In this document: piece after piece, positions 1 to 5,891 of the stretch
Layout: each line of letters opens with the position of its first letter
Position numbering within the stretch: position 1 is the first letter of the stretch
DNA from: an uncultured Hungatella sp.
GTDB lineage: Bacteria; Bacillota; Clostridia; Lachnospirales; Lachnospiraceae
Direction: 5' to 3'
Assembly (NCBI GenBank): GCA_910588325.1
Contig: CAJUPP010000081.1
Coordinates: forward strand, 1 to 14,044
Length of the DNA: 14,044 nt
Position numbers and translations under genes: made by a program
The notes under the pieces: model-generated
The model's database searches: none
The model's input: only the letters and a program-made list of their open reading frames with translations
Told to the model about the DNA's origin: nothing

Positions 1-77
1 AATTAAAACAGGCATACACTGCAAAGTTTGAAAAGAATATAACACGTTGGTAAATCAGAATTTACAGAAGAAACATC

Positions 78-311
78 ATGGACAAGCAGGTTATTCATAT
101 ATATGGCGCATCCGGCTCCGAAACCTCTACGATAGGCAGATTTATCAGCGATAAATCCGGATATTTTTTTATGGATACAGTCGATTATTTTGGGGAACCA
201 ACCGATCCGCCCTATTAAATCAAGAGAAATATTTCTGACAGAATTGCTTTGATAATTGCAGCGCCATATCGTTTTATTGGATGGAAGTCTGCCTGTAAAA
301 AAGAACTTTGA
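78..311 (+). pseudogene. Remnant of a small P-loop nucleoside/nucleotide kinase-like ATPase
   Basis: Translation from the ATG at 78 begins MDKQVIHIYGASGSETSTIG, which resembles the N terminus of small AAA/P-loop kinases with a Walker A of the form GxSGSGTST. The glycine before the T-S-T is glutamate here, which should damage phosphate binding. The reading continues with FISDKSGYFFMDTVDYF and then meets an in-frame TAA at 216-218. After that stop the same frame still reads like the family (IKRNISDRIAL), so the stop looks like a point mutation rather than the true end, until TGA at 309-311. The rest of the expected protein is absent. It is the only family-like plus-strand reading left of 2660. 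The family call is from memory of similar N termini; decay is seen directly. An upstream promoter was not recognised. Confidence 0.6.
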
Positions 312-411
312 AATCATACGGCAATACCTGTCACCGCCGCCCTGTTCTGGACGTTTATCAGACCAATAAACCGGAAGTTCCGTTACAAAGATAACCTGGA
401 TAACTCCCGCC
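312..411. other. Non-coding or decayed stretch between kinase remnant and repeat
   Basis: No intact gene is supported here. A plus-strand reading from about 330 to the repeat edge uses ordinary-looking codons (for example FWTFIRPINRKFRYKDN near 345-395) and could be a fragment of a decayed gene, but I recognise no family and it has no start or ribosome site. No hairpin with a T tract follows the lipoprotein gene in the minus direction, so a terminator for that operon was not found. Confidence 0.3.
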
Positions 412-476
412 GCGCCCTCATGCCGTCCTTGGCCTGGGCGGTGGTGCGTCCGCCATCTGGCACATGTAGGTTTACT
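412..476. repeat. Diverged partial copy of the ~111 bp interspersed repeat
   Basis: The plus strand shows the landmarks of the better copies in the same order: GCGCCC, then GTGGTGC, CCGCC, and the right end CATGTAGGTTTACT, compared with CATGAAGGTTTACT at the end of the copy starting at 13853. The minus-strand translation KPTCARWRTHH parallels KPSCARRAGCTATH encoded by the copy at 4543-4659. The left part with the first hairpin is not recognisable, so this is a degenerate or truncated copy. Its right end supplies the TAA stop codon of the lipoprotein gene at 472-474. Confidence 0.4.
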
Positions 477-1734
477 TCCCATAAATCATCCCATTCTCCC
501 CATGAATCGCCAGAAGCAGGGTTTTCCTTCCTTCATCTAAAGAACTTCTCTCCTCCCCTGTTTCCACTGTCCCGTAAAATGCCCACACAGGCACCAGCTT
601 GCCTTTCTTTTCATACGTAAGCGGCATATCTCCTCTCTGTTCTTCGCACTCCAGATGGTAAGCCAGCTTCACATCCGTAACCGTAAGATAAATATGGGCC
701 TTTTTGCCTCCATAGCTTTCTGTCCCTGTGTCCACGTCAGCTTCCATATTTTTCATGCACTGTTCAAATATCTGGCTCACCGAAGAAAAGGGAAGCAGAA
801 ATTCCGCATATTCCCCTGTGTTTCCCAGCTGTTCCCGGCCGATATTTTTCACTGTCAGAAGTCTTCCATCCTCCCTGTACAGAAACTCCACATACTGGGG
901 ATCCGCCTCCCACAAGCTATGTCGCTGTCCCATGCTTACAAGAGGCAGCTCTCCAAATTTCCGGCTGTAGCGCAGACGGACTCCATACTGTCCCGACAGA
1001 GTCCAGGAAAATTTATCGCTGACAGAAAGCTGCCTCCACCTAGCGCTTTCCAAAGTTAAATCCTCAAGGCCCATCTTTTGAAGCAGCTGTCTTGCTTTCT
1101 CTTCCAGAACGGCCTGAACTTCATCTCTCTCTGCTTCTGACATAGGACATTCGGTAAGATCCCCAGGATCCTCCTTTTCGTTTCCGTTTCCTCCATCGGA
1201 TATATGTGTGTCCAAAAGCCATATGATGGGAAATTCCTGGTTTCCTCCTGCCCCCATGCTCAAATTATATGCAAAATCCGGGGAATAAAAGGACATTCTC
1301 ACGCCGCCCTCCTGGCTGTCCATAGGAATCCACTCTTTAATTCCCAGCTCCTGTCCAAAAATCTCCTTAACCCTCTCCAGTTCCTCCTCTGTATAGGTGG
1401 TATATTCCACGGCTTTCAGACTTATTTTCTCTGTTTCAGGGACCTCCACCTCCACATCCGCCGTGATGGTAATGTCCTTATTCTCAAAACTTAGCCGGTA
1501 TTTTTCCGGTACGTCTGCCTGCTCCCTTATAAGCACCTGCCGGTCCGTCTCTGTTTCCCCGGCGGGTATTCCCGTCTCTGTTTCCTCCTGGCTTTCCAGA
1601 ACCTCTTCGGTCCTCTCTGTAACGATGGGAATGTCTGTCTGCCTCACACACCCGGCCAGAACCAAAACACATCCCCCAACTGCTGCCGCCACAACCCATG
1701 AATCACTTCTATCTCCCTGCCTTTTCTTTATCAT
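472..1734 (-). CDS. Large surface lipoprotein of unknown function
   Basis: A 420-residue protein with a charged N terminus, a hydrophobic segment (about residues 13-28) and a lipobox VLAGC with the lipidated cysteine at residue 29, so it should be anchored on the outer face of the membrane. A Glu/Thr-rich linker (about residues 38-65) follows, then a mixed alpha/beta body without a motif I can name. It resembles Lachnospiraceae lipoproteins encoded beside two-component systems, possibly DUF6034-like, but I cannot confirm a family. The ATG at 1734 is preceded by an AAAGGAGC ribosome site and lies 26 bases inside the 3' end of the histidine kinase gene, so the two are probably co-transcribed and translationally coupled. 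That suggests a role as sensor accessory or regulated output. The stop codon falls in a diverged repeat copy, so the natural C terminus may have been altered. Confidence 0.75.
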   Translation of the reverse strand: MIKKRQGDRSDSWVVAAAVGGCVLVLAGCVRQTDIPIVTERTEEVLESQEETETGIPAGETETDRQVLIREQADVPEKYRLSFENKDITITADVEVEVPETEKISLKAVEYTTYTEEELERVKEIFGQELGIKEWIPMDSQEGGVRMSFYSPDFAYNLSMGAGGNQEFPIIWLLDTHISDGGNGNEKEDPGDLTECPMSEAERDEVQAVLEEKARQLLQKMGLEDLTLESARWRQLSVSDKFSWTLSGQYGVRLRYSRKFGELPLVSMGQRHSLWEADPQYVEFLYREDGRLLTVKNIGREQLGNTGEYAEFLLPFSSVSQIFEQCMKNMEADVDTGTESYGGKKAHIYLTVTDVKLAYHLECEEQRGDMPLTYEKKGKLVPVWAFYGTVETGEERSSLDEGRKTLLLAIHGENGMIYGK

Positions 1735-2575
1735 TCTTGCTCCTTTCCTGTCTCATGTCTCCAAATGTAACAGTCACTTCCGTCCCCTCTCCCATACGGC
1801 TTTCTATCTCCATCTCCCCATGATGGGCCTTCACAATCCGCTCTGCCAGAGCAAGTCCCAGTCCGCTTCCCTGCTGCCTGCGGCTTCTTGATTTGTCCGC
1901 CATATAAAATGCCTTGGTCACATGAGGGAGGGCTTCTTTGGGAATCCCTCTTCCATTGTCCCTGACACAGACGCTTTGTCTGTTTTCATCCAGTATCACC
2001 TGAATCCTCCCCCCTACCTCCAGGGCCTTCATGCTGTTGGAAACCAGATTTCCAAACAGGCTGATCAAAAGCAGGGGATCCCCCTGAACAACCACAGCCC
2101 CTTTCTCCTGTCTGGCAGGCTCTGTCACCTTTCGAAGATGGGTTTTGTCTATTCTCATGTTATCCCTTCTCAATATCTGAAAATCCACATTTTTCGCATC
2201 CAGCTTCTCTTTGTTCTCTTCATACACACACTGTATCACTTCCTCCAGATCCACAGGCCTGGTTTCTATCTCCTGATTCTCATAGAGACCAACAAGCTGC
2301 AGCAGCTTCCCTGACATCTGGTTCAGACGGCCTGCCGACCGGCAGATGGCTTCCAGAGACTGTTCCCTCTGTCTCTCTGTCAGCCGCACATGAAGCAGAG
2401 AATCAGCATACCCTAAAATATTGGTCAGAGGCGTCTTCATCTCATGGGCCATAGCTCCCAAAAGCAGCTCCAGATCCTCAATCTGCTGACGAATCTGATC
2501 AGACATATTCAGATTCATGCAGATTAAATGAGAGATATCCCCATCATCTTCAATCACCAGTATTTTATCCTTCAT
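1709..2575 (-). CDS. Soluble histidine kinase fused to a response regulator N terminus
   Basis: A 288-residue protein in two unequal parts. Residues 1-22 (KILVIEDDGDISHLICMNL) are the first strand, acidic pair and start of helix 1 of an OmpR-type receiver. From residue 23 (NMSDQIRQQIEDLE) the sequence is the HAMP exit/linker of a sensor kinase, followed by an H-box with phospho-acceptor His44 (AMAHEMKTPL), N-box (NLVSNSMKA, about 177-184), G1 DNGRG (206-210) and G2 GSGLGLAL (236-243). The rest of the receiver with its phospho-Asp, the DNA-binding domain, and the kinase's membrane segments and sensor domain are all missing. The simplest reading is an in-frame deletion that joined adjacent regulator and kinase genes at about 2500-2512. 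The catalytic motifs look intact, so a cytosolic kinase could still be made, but no partner regulator is in the window. The ATG at 2575 has a GGGGG-type ribosome site about 8 bases upstream. A second domain fusion of natural origin is the alternative. Confidence 0.82.
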   Translation of the reverse strand: MKDKILVIEDDGDISHLICMNLNMSDQIRQQIEDLELLLGAMAHEMKTPLTNILGYADSLLHVRLTERQREQSLEAICRSAGRLNQMSGKLLQLVGLYENQEIETRPVDLEEVIQCVYEENKEKLDAKNVDFQILRRDNMRIDKTHLRKVTEPARQEKGAVVVQGDPLLLISLFGNLVSNSMKALEVGGRIQVILDENRQSVCVRDNGRGIPKEALPHVTKAFYMADKSRSRRQQGSGLGLALAERIVKAHHGEMEIESRMGEGTEVTVTFGDMRQERSKNDKEKAGR

Positions 2576-2606
2576 CCTCTGTCCCCCTTTTCTCCCTGTG
2601 CAGTTT

Positions 2607-2612
2607 ATTATA
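2607..2612 (-). promoter_or_regulatory. Candidate -10 element of the kinase-lipoprotein operon
   Basis: The minus strand carries a consensus TATAAT about 30 bases upstream of the kinase start at 2575. The -35 region at the expected distance (about 2630-2635) is poor, so an activator may be needed or this may be only a remnant of the original regulator promoter. Confidence 0.4.
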
Positions 2613-2659
2613 ACCGCAACCCCCGGGAAAAGTCTTTACCGATTTGTAAAATCCATTGA

Positions 2660-2869
2660 ACGATCAAATTTCTGCCTCATACCATGGGCGGCCTGGAGAT
2701 CAACGGCAATGCGGAAGTACTGAATACTGACGGCGAAGTGATTCCTGGCTTCTATGCGGCCGGCGAAGTAACCGGAGGAATCCATGGCACCAACCGTGTA
2801 GGCGGAAATGCTGTACCGGATGCCCTGTGCTTTGGTAAAATTGCCGGAATGAATGCTGCGAAGAATTAA
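2660..2869 (+). pseudogene. C-terminal remnant of a flavocytochrome c/fumarate reductase-type flavoprotein
   Basis: The open frame after the TGA at 2657-2659 encodes about 69 residues that match the end of the FAD-binding domain of fumarate reductase/urocanate reductase/KsdD-type flavoproteins. Recognisable pieces are HTMGGLEINGNAEVL, IPGFYAAGEVTGGIHGTN and RVGGNAVPDALCFGKIAG, ending in a normal TAA. The family normally has several hundred residues upstream (GxGxxG dinucleotide site and the catalytic cap domain). None of that precedes it: the adjacent bases are the upstream region of the kinase operon on the other strand. No ribosome site precedes the internal ATG at 2684. It is thus a 3' stub left by a deletion or rearrangement, and the only clear plus-strand coding signal between 312 and the right end. 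Confidence 0.8.
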
Positions 2870-2877
2870 CATAAAAC

Positions 2878-2900
2878 GAGAGGGAGAATTTCTCCCTCTC
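2878..2900 (-). terminator. Hairpin terminator of the pilT-end operon, possibly bidirectional
   Basis: A near-perfect inverted repeat, GAGAGGGAGA / TCTCCCTCTC with a three-base loop, lies 54 bases past the pilT stop. On the minus strand it is followed by GTTTTATG, a short T tract, as expected for an intrinsic terminator of the minus-strand operon. It is also 8 bases past the stop of the plus-strand flavoprotein remnant, so it may originally have served that gene, but the plus-strand side lacks a good T tract. Confidence 0.7.
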
Positions 2901-2954
2901 ACATTGTTATACGCATCTTCGGTGCATGGCAATTTCTGAAATCTGTCATTCTGA

Positions 2955-4019
2955 TTACAGTCTTTCAATCTTCTTTGCCATCAGCTCACTGTTACTGCTG
3001 TGGATAATCGCGTCCTCCTTAGAAATAATCCCATCCTGATACATCTGAATCAAACTTGTATCCATGGATATCATTCCCTCCTTCTGAGACGTGGCGATTA
3101 CATTATCAATCTGATGGATCTTAGATTCCCGAATCATATTCCGTATGGCATTGTTAAAGAACATAATCTCAAATGCCGGCCGTACACCTCCGTTTACAGC
3201 CTGGATCAGCTGCTGGGAGATCACTCCTTCCATCACCATGGATATCTGCACCCGGATCTGCTGCTGCTGTTCCGGCGGAAAGCTGTCTATAATACGATCT
3301 ATAGTATTGGCCGCACCTATGGTATGAAGGGTAGAGATCACCAGATGGCCTGTCTCAGCCGCTGTCATTGCAGTCCTAATTGTCTCATAATCTCTCATTT
3401 CTCCCAAAAAAATCACATCCGGCGCCTGCCTTAAGGCTGCCCGAAGACCGGATACATAACTTTCAGTATCGGTCCCGATCTCCCTTTGAGACACCACGCT
3501 CTTGTTATGACGGTGAAGATACTCTATGGGGTCTTCCAGAGTTATAACATGAGCATTCCTTGTCCGATTGATCTCATTGATAATACAGGCCAGAGTCGTA
3601 CTCTTGCCGCTTCCTGCCGGTCCGGTTACCAGCACCATGCCTTTGGTCATTTTTGCCACATCAATCATAGTCCGCGGAAGGTGAAGCTGTTCATAATCCG
3701 GCAGTTCAAATGTGATAATGCGGATCACAGCAGCCAGAGACCCTCTCTGCCGGAATACATTGGCGCGGAACCGGGACAGCTTTGGCAGGGCGAAGGAGAA
3801 ATCATCATCTCCTTCTTCCAGAATCTTTTTCATGCTGCGCTTCCCCGCCACCTCATACAAGTCCTTTATCAATTCTTCAATCTGAGCCGGAGACAGCTTA
3901 TTCTCTTCCTGATTTTCGATGCAGCCTCCTGTTTTATAAGCCAAAGGCATACCTGCTACTAAAAAAATATCCGACGCCTGTTTATTTACTGCTACACTGA
4001 GCAATCCTGTAATATCCAT
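2955..4019 (-). CDS. pilT: PilT-type twitching motility / secretion ATPase
   Basis: A 354-residue hexameric ATPase of the PilT branch of type IV filament motors, which powers retraction (or, in minimal systems, possibly general pilin movement) at the inner face of the membrane. Visible in order: N-terminal PAS-like region; Walker A GPAGSGKST (133-141); Asp box TLEDPIE (160-166); Walker B DVIFLGEMRD (201-210); His box STLHT (229-233); and AIRNMIRESK (291-300), close to the AIRNLIREGK signature of PilT. Length is as usual for PilT and no key residue is missing. The start at 4019 is chosen because AAGGAGAT lies 6-8 bases upstream; the ATG at 4043 in the same frame overlaps the preceding gene and would make that ribosome site coding. 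It is the last gene of the operon, 20 bases after the preceding gene, and is followed by a terminator. Confidence 0.93.
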   Translation of the reverse strand: MDITGLLSVAVNKQASDIFLVAGMPLAYKTGGCIENQEENKLSPAQIEELIKDLYEVAGKRSMKKILEEGDDDFSFALPKLSRFRANVFRQRGSLAAVIRIITFELPDYEQLHLPRTMIDVAKMTKGMVLVTGPAGSGKSTTLACIINEINRTRNAHVITLEDPIEYLHRHNKSVVSQREIGTDTESYVSGLRAALRQAPDVIFLGEMRDYETIRTAMTAAETGHLVISTLHTIGAANTIDRIIDSFPPEQQQQIRVQISMVMEGVISQQLIQAVNGGVRPAFEIMFFNNAIRNMIRESKIHQIDNVIATSQKEGMISMDTSLIQMYQDGIISKEDAIIHSSNSELMAKKIERL

Positions 4020-4025
4020 CCATAC

Positions 4026-4033
4026 ATCTCCTT
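4026..4033 (-). promoter_or_regulatory. Ribosome binding site that sets the pilT start
   Basis: AAGGAGAT on the minus strand is correctly spaced for the ATG at 4019 and lies downstream of the alternative ATG at 4043, so it favours the shorter protein. Confidence 0.7.
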
Positions 4034-4039
4034 TATCTA

Positions 4040-4504
4040 TCAATCACCGGTCCACACGGGCATGGATCTGTCGATATCATAGTCCACAGAATGATATACA
4101 TTCCAGGCCAGAATCCGGTATCCTGCCTCTTCTTCCCGGTTTATTTCCAACTCTATATGAAGCATCTGTCCATAAAGCATCTCGATATCTGCCTGGACTG
4201 TACCTGTCTCTTCCCGATAATAATTTCCCAGTCCTTCTTTTATCATCTGCAGATACTCTTCATCGTCAGCTGCCTTGCTGCACCCGGCCAGTACGTCCTC
4301 CACCATGGCTGTAAATTCCACTGCCTTGCTGTCCGCTTCATAGTAGCCTTTCACAGATTCCCCGTTTTTTAAGGCAAGTTTTAGGTCACTGACTGCACTG
4401 CTCAGAGACAGAAGCCCAAAAACCGTCAAACATAAGATAATAAATATCAAAATCAGGGATGACGTACCAATACTTATCCGTCCTCCCGATGGCCTCTCAT
4501 TCAT
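4040..4504 (-). CDS. Single-pass membrane protein of the type IV filament-like operon
   Basis: A 154-residue protein with a short basic N terminus, one membrane helix (about residues 13-37, SIGTSSLILIFIILCLTVFG) and a mostly helical, acidic extracytoplasmic domain (about 40-154). I do not recognise a named family; similar proteins appear to accompany PilC/DUF4860/PilT clusters in Lachnospiraceae. The N-terminal helix followed by a small exported domain fits a pilin-like or assembly-scaffold role, but no class III prepilin cleavage motif (G followed by F-T/S-x-x-E) is evident. The start ATG overlaps the TGA of the preceding gene in the tetranucleotide ATGA, a sign of translational coupling. 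Confidence 0.7.
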   Translation of the reverse strand: MNERPSGGRISIGTSSLILIFIILCLTVFGLLSLSSAVSDLKLALKNGESVKGYYEADSKAVEFTAMVEDVLAGCSKAADDEEYLQMIKEGLGNYYREETGTVQADIEMLYGQMLHIELEINREEEAGYRILAWNVYHSVDYDIDRSMPVWTGD

Positions 4505-5061
4505 ATTCCTGTTCCCTTCCAGATCCGATTTTCCAACGGTAAATTACCATAAAAGTCCCGCCGCCGAATAGGCGGCATGAATTCAAGTATGCCAAATGCG
4601 CCCGCCTGACTTTCATGGGTGGCAGTGCAGCCCGCCCGCCGGGCGCATGATGGTTTACTGGCATCCAGCTCAAATAATTCCGTATCATCCTTAAGACGCC
4701 GGATCCTGATCTGTGCTTCTCTCACCAGCCCATCTCCTGTCAGACCTATCTCCGCCTTGTAATCCGCCGTCTTCTCATTCTCCACGGGAGTCCACTGACA
4801 GTTCCAATAGATAACTCCCTTTTCCCCGTCCTTTGACATCAAAAATCGTATTTCAAGCCCCTCCACATCCTGCGCTTTCCAGATTTCGGCCACACTCTCT
4901 GCTGCCAAGGAAGCATAATTGGTGTCCTTAGCCAAACAACTTATCTGGTCAGCTTTCACAAAAGCCAAAATACAGACGCCGGCGCACAGAATAAAAAAAC
5001 AAACAACTGCTATCATCTCCATGAGAAACATGGCCGTCCCTGAATCACGCTTATTCTTCAT
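4501..5061 (-). CDS. Pilin-like single-pass membrane protein with a repeat-encoded insert
   Basis: A 186-residue protein with a basic N terminus, a membrane helix (about residues 12-35, MFLMEMIAVVCFFILC), then an exported domain with a long helical start (ISCLAKDTNYASLAAESVAEIWKA) and beta-rich stretches, as in pseudopilins or TadE-like proteins. No named family is certain. The ATG at 5061 is chosen because GGAGG lies about 8 bases upstream; an in-frame ATG at 5109 lies deep in the preceding gene. The gene overlaps its upstream neighbour by 11 bases and its downstream neighbour by 4. Residues 135-173 are encoded entirely by the interspersed repeat at 4543-4659, which has no stop in this frame. 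Only 13 non-repeat residues follow, so the native C terminus may be disrupted or extended. Confidence 0.72.
   Translation of the reverse strand: MKNKRDSGTAMFLMEMIAVVCFFILCAGVCILAFVKADQISCLAKDTNYASLAAESVAEIWKAQDVEGLEIRFLMSKDGEKGVIYWNCQWTPVENEKTADYKAEIGLTGDGLVREAQIRIRRLKDDTELFELDASKPSCARRAGCTATHESQAGAFGILEFMPPIRRRDFYGNLPLENRIWKGTGI
4543..4659. repeat. Interspersed structured repeat, copy A, inside a coding region
   Basis: About 117 bp matching the copies at 13853 onward over their whole length, including TAAAAGTCC, AGGCGG, GAATTCA, GCGCCCGCC, GACTTTCATG, CGGGCGCATGA and the right end GGTTTACT. It contains a 6 bp stem GCCGCC/GGCGGC around a GAATA loop (4560-4576) and a 9 bp stem ATGCGCCCG/CGGGCGCAT (4596-4604 with 4640-4648) that encloses a smaller GGGTGG/CCGCCC stem (4617-4622 with 4632-4637). 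The ends share a similar T-rich TTTAC/ATTAC motif in direct orientation. It encodes no protein of its own and looks like a non-autonomous REP- or MITE-like element. Confidence 0.85.
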
Positions 5062-5545
5062 CTTCACTGCCTCCGCTTCTGATATATAGTAGCAGGCTGC
5101 TGTTTTCATCTCCTGTCACCTGTACTTCCAGGACAGAAGCTTTCTGTGTAAATGTCAGTCCCTGACATTCCATAATCGTTAGTCCATCTTTTAATCCCAG
5201 GCCGCTGCCCTCGTTGGTAAATAATTCTCTGACTGCACCGTCCCTGTAATAAATCCATGTTACATAATTTCTTCCGTTCATTTCCTGGGCCAGTTCCAGA
5301 ACCGGAGTATCTTCTATGGTCTTTACCGTCACACTTCCTGCCTGGTCCCCCTGCCTCACTTTGTTAGCCACATAATTTAAAACCACCTGGCCGGAATAGT
5401 TCTCCTGAATCCGGTTGTTGATATTTTCATAAACCTTTCCGCCGATAAGCACCGTAAACAATGCACACAACACAAACACAAAAAATAACAGCATTGTGAA
5501 AAGGAAATTGACTGTCCGTCCTTTCTGCTGCATCTGCATTTTCAA
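5051..5545 (-). CDS. DUF4860-type pilus-associated membrane protein
   Basis: A protein of about 164 residues with a short basic leader, one strong membrane helix (FLFTMLLFFVFVLCALFTVL, about residues 14-33) and an exported domain of about 130 residues. I recognise it as similar to DUF4860 proteins, which occur in Firmicutes type II/IV filament operons and resemble ComGF/minor pilins in layout; the biochemical role is not known. The start is given as TTG at 5545 because AGGAGGAG (5553-5560) is 7 bases upstream; the in-frame ATG at 5539 gives a 162-residue protein with a looser 13-base spacing. Longer readings to 5791 overlap the preceding gene. It sits between the 112-residue protein and the pilin-like gene, overlapping the latter by 11 bases. 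Confidence 0.78.
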   Translation of the reverse strand: MKMQMQQKGRTVNFLFTMLLFFVFVLCALFTVLIGGKVYENINNRIQENYSGQVVLNYVANKVRQGDQAGSVTVKTIEDTPVLELAQEMNGRNYVTWIYYRDGAVRELFTNEGSGLGLKDGLTIMECQGLTFTQKASVLEVQVTGDENSSLLLYIRSGGSEDEE

Positions 5546-5549
5546 ATAT

Positions 5550-5888
5550 CTACTCCTCCTCCGTGATAGGTATGACTGTGATATCCGGCATAATGTTGGA
5601 GGCAAATCCCTCATAGAACACATAAAACCGCTTCCTGTCAATCCGGATTCCATAATTTTCCTCCAGATACTGTACAGAAGGCGGGTAACGGCCCTCGATG
5701 GCATAACACTGTACACAAGCTCTGGCAATCGCATTTTGCAGAGTCTCTTCTCCCTCCATATCCATCCGGCGGGACACGGACAGCACCCCATTTAAAAACA
5801 TTCCAACGACAGCACCGAAAACCGCTGCTGAAATCAGATAGCCTTTTATCATATTCCAACTGTTTTTCAACCGCCTCATTCTCCTCAC
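5550..5888 (-). CDS. Small pseudopilin-like membrane protein
   Basis: A 112-residue protein with a basic N terminus (MRRMRRLKNSW), a membrane helix (about residues 15-36, IKGYLISAAVFGAVVGMFLNG) and a C-terminal domain containing LQNAIARACVQCYAIEGRYP. That pattern of a long helix ending in Y-x-x-E-G-x-Y-P recalls the helix-to-loop segment of GspG-type pseudopilins, but there is no prepilin leader and the match is by eye only. The GTG start at 5888 lies 3 bases after the PilC stop with an AGGA weakly placed upstream; the ATG at 5879 is an alternative but the nearby AGGAG would then be too close. Its last codons form the ribosome site for the next gene. Confidence 0.68.
   Translation of the reverse strand: MRRMRRLKNSWNMIKGYLISAAVFGAVVGMFLNGVLSVSRRMDMEGEETLQNAIARACVQCYAIEGRYPPSVQYLEENYGIRIDRKRFYVFYEGFASNIMPDITVIPITEEE
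5553..5560 (-). promoter_or_regulatory. Ribosome binding site favouring a TTG start for the DUF4860 gene
   Basis: AGGAGGAG lies within the final Glu codons of the 112-residue protein. It is 7 bases from the TTG at 5545 and 13 bases from the ATG at 5539, so it argues for the TTG or a mixed start and for coupling to translation of the upstream gene. Confidence 0.55.
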
Positions 5889-5891
5889 CCG

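Noticed and set aside
3..482. 159-residue minus-strand open frame at the left end
   Set aside because: Its first residues are the diverged repeat and the rest is antisense to the kinase remnant, whose plus-strand reading is family-like. No ribosome site or recognisable domain.
1397..1891. 164-residue plus-strand frame opposite the lipoprotein and kinase genes
   Set aside because: Low-complexity Ser/Thr-rich shadow crossing the boundary of two well-supported minus-strand genes.
2636..2968. 110-residue minus-strand frame over the flavoprotein remnant
   Set aside because: It is the antisense shadow of the plus-strand flavoprotein fragment and runs through the terminator hairpin.
4020..4043. 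Upstream ATG for pilT at 4043
   Set aside because: It would place the AAGGAGAT ribosome site inside the coding region; PilT homology begins at MDITGLLSVAV.
4543..4659. Insertion sequence with terminal inverted repeats
   Set aside because: A weak inverted match (GTAAAxxxCCAT-like) exists at the two ends of copy A, but copies B and C show the end motif in direct orientation and there is no transposase gene.
4497..4688. 63-residue minus-strand frame starting upstream of copy A
   Set aside because: Alternative frame through the repeat within the pilin-like gene; its repeat-derived peptide parallels the false asp3 extension rather than a real product.
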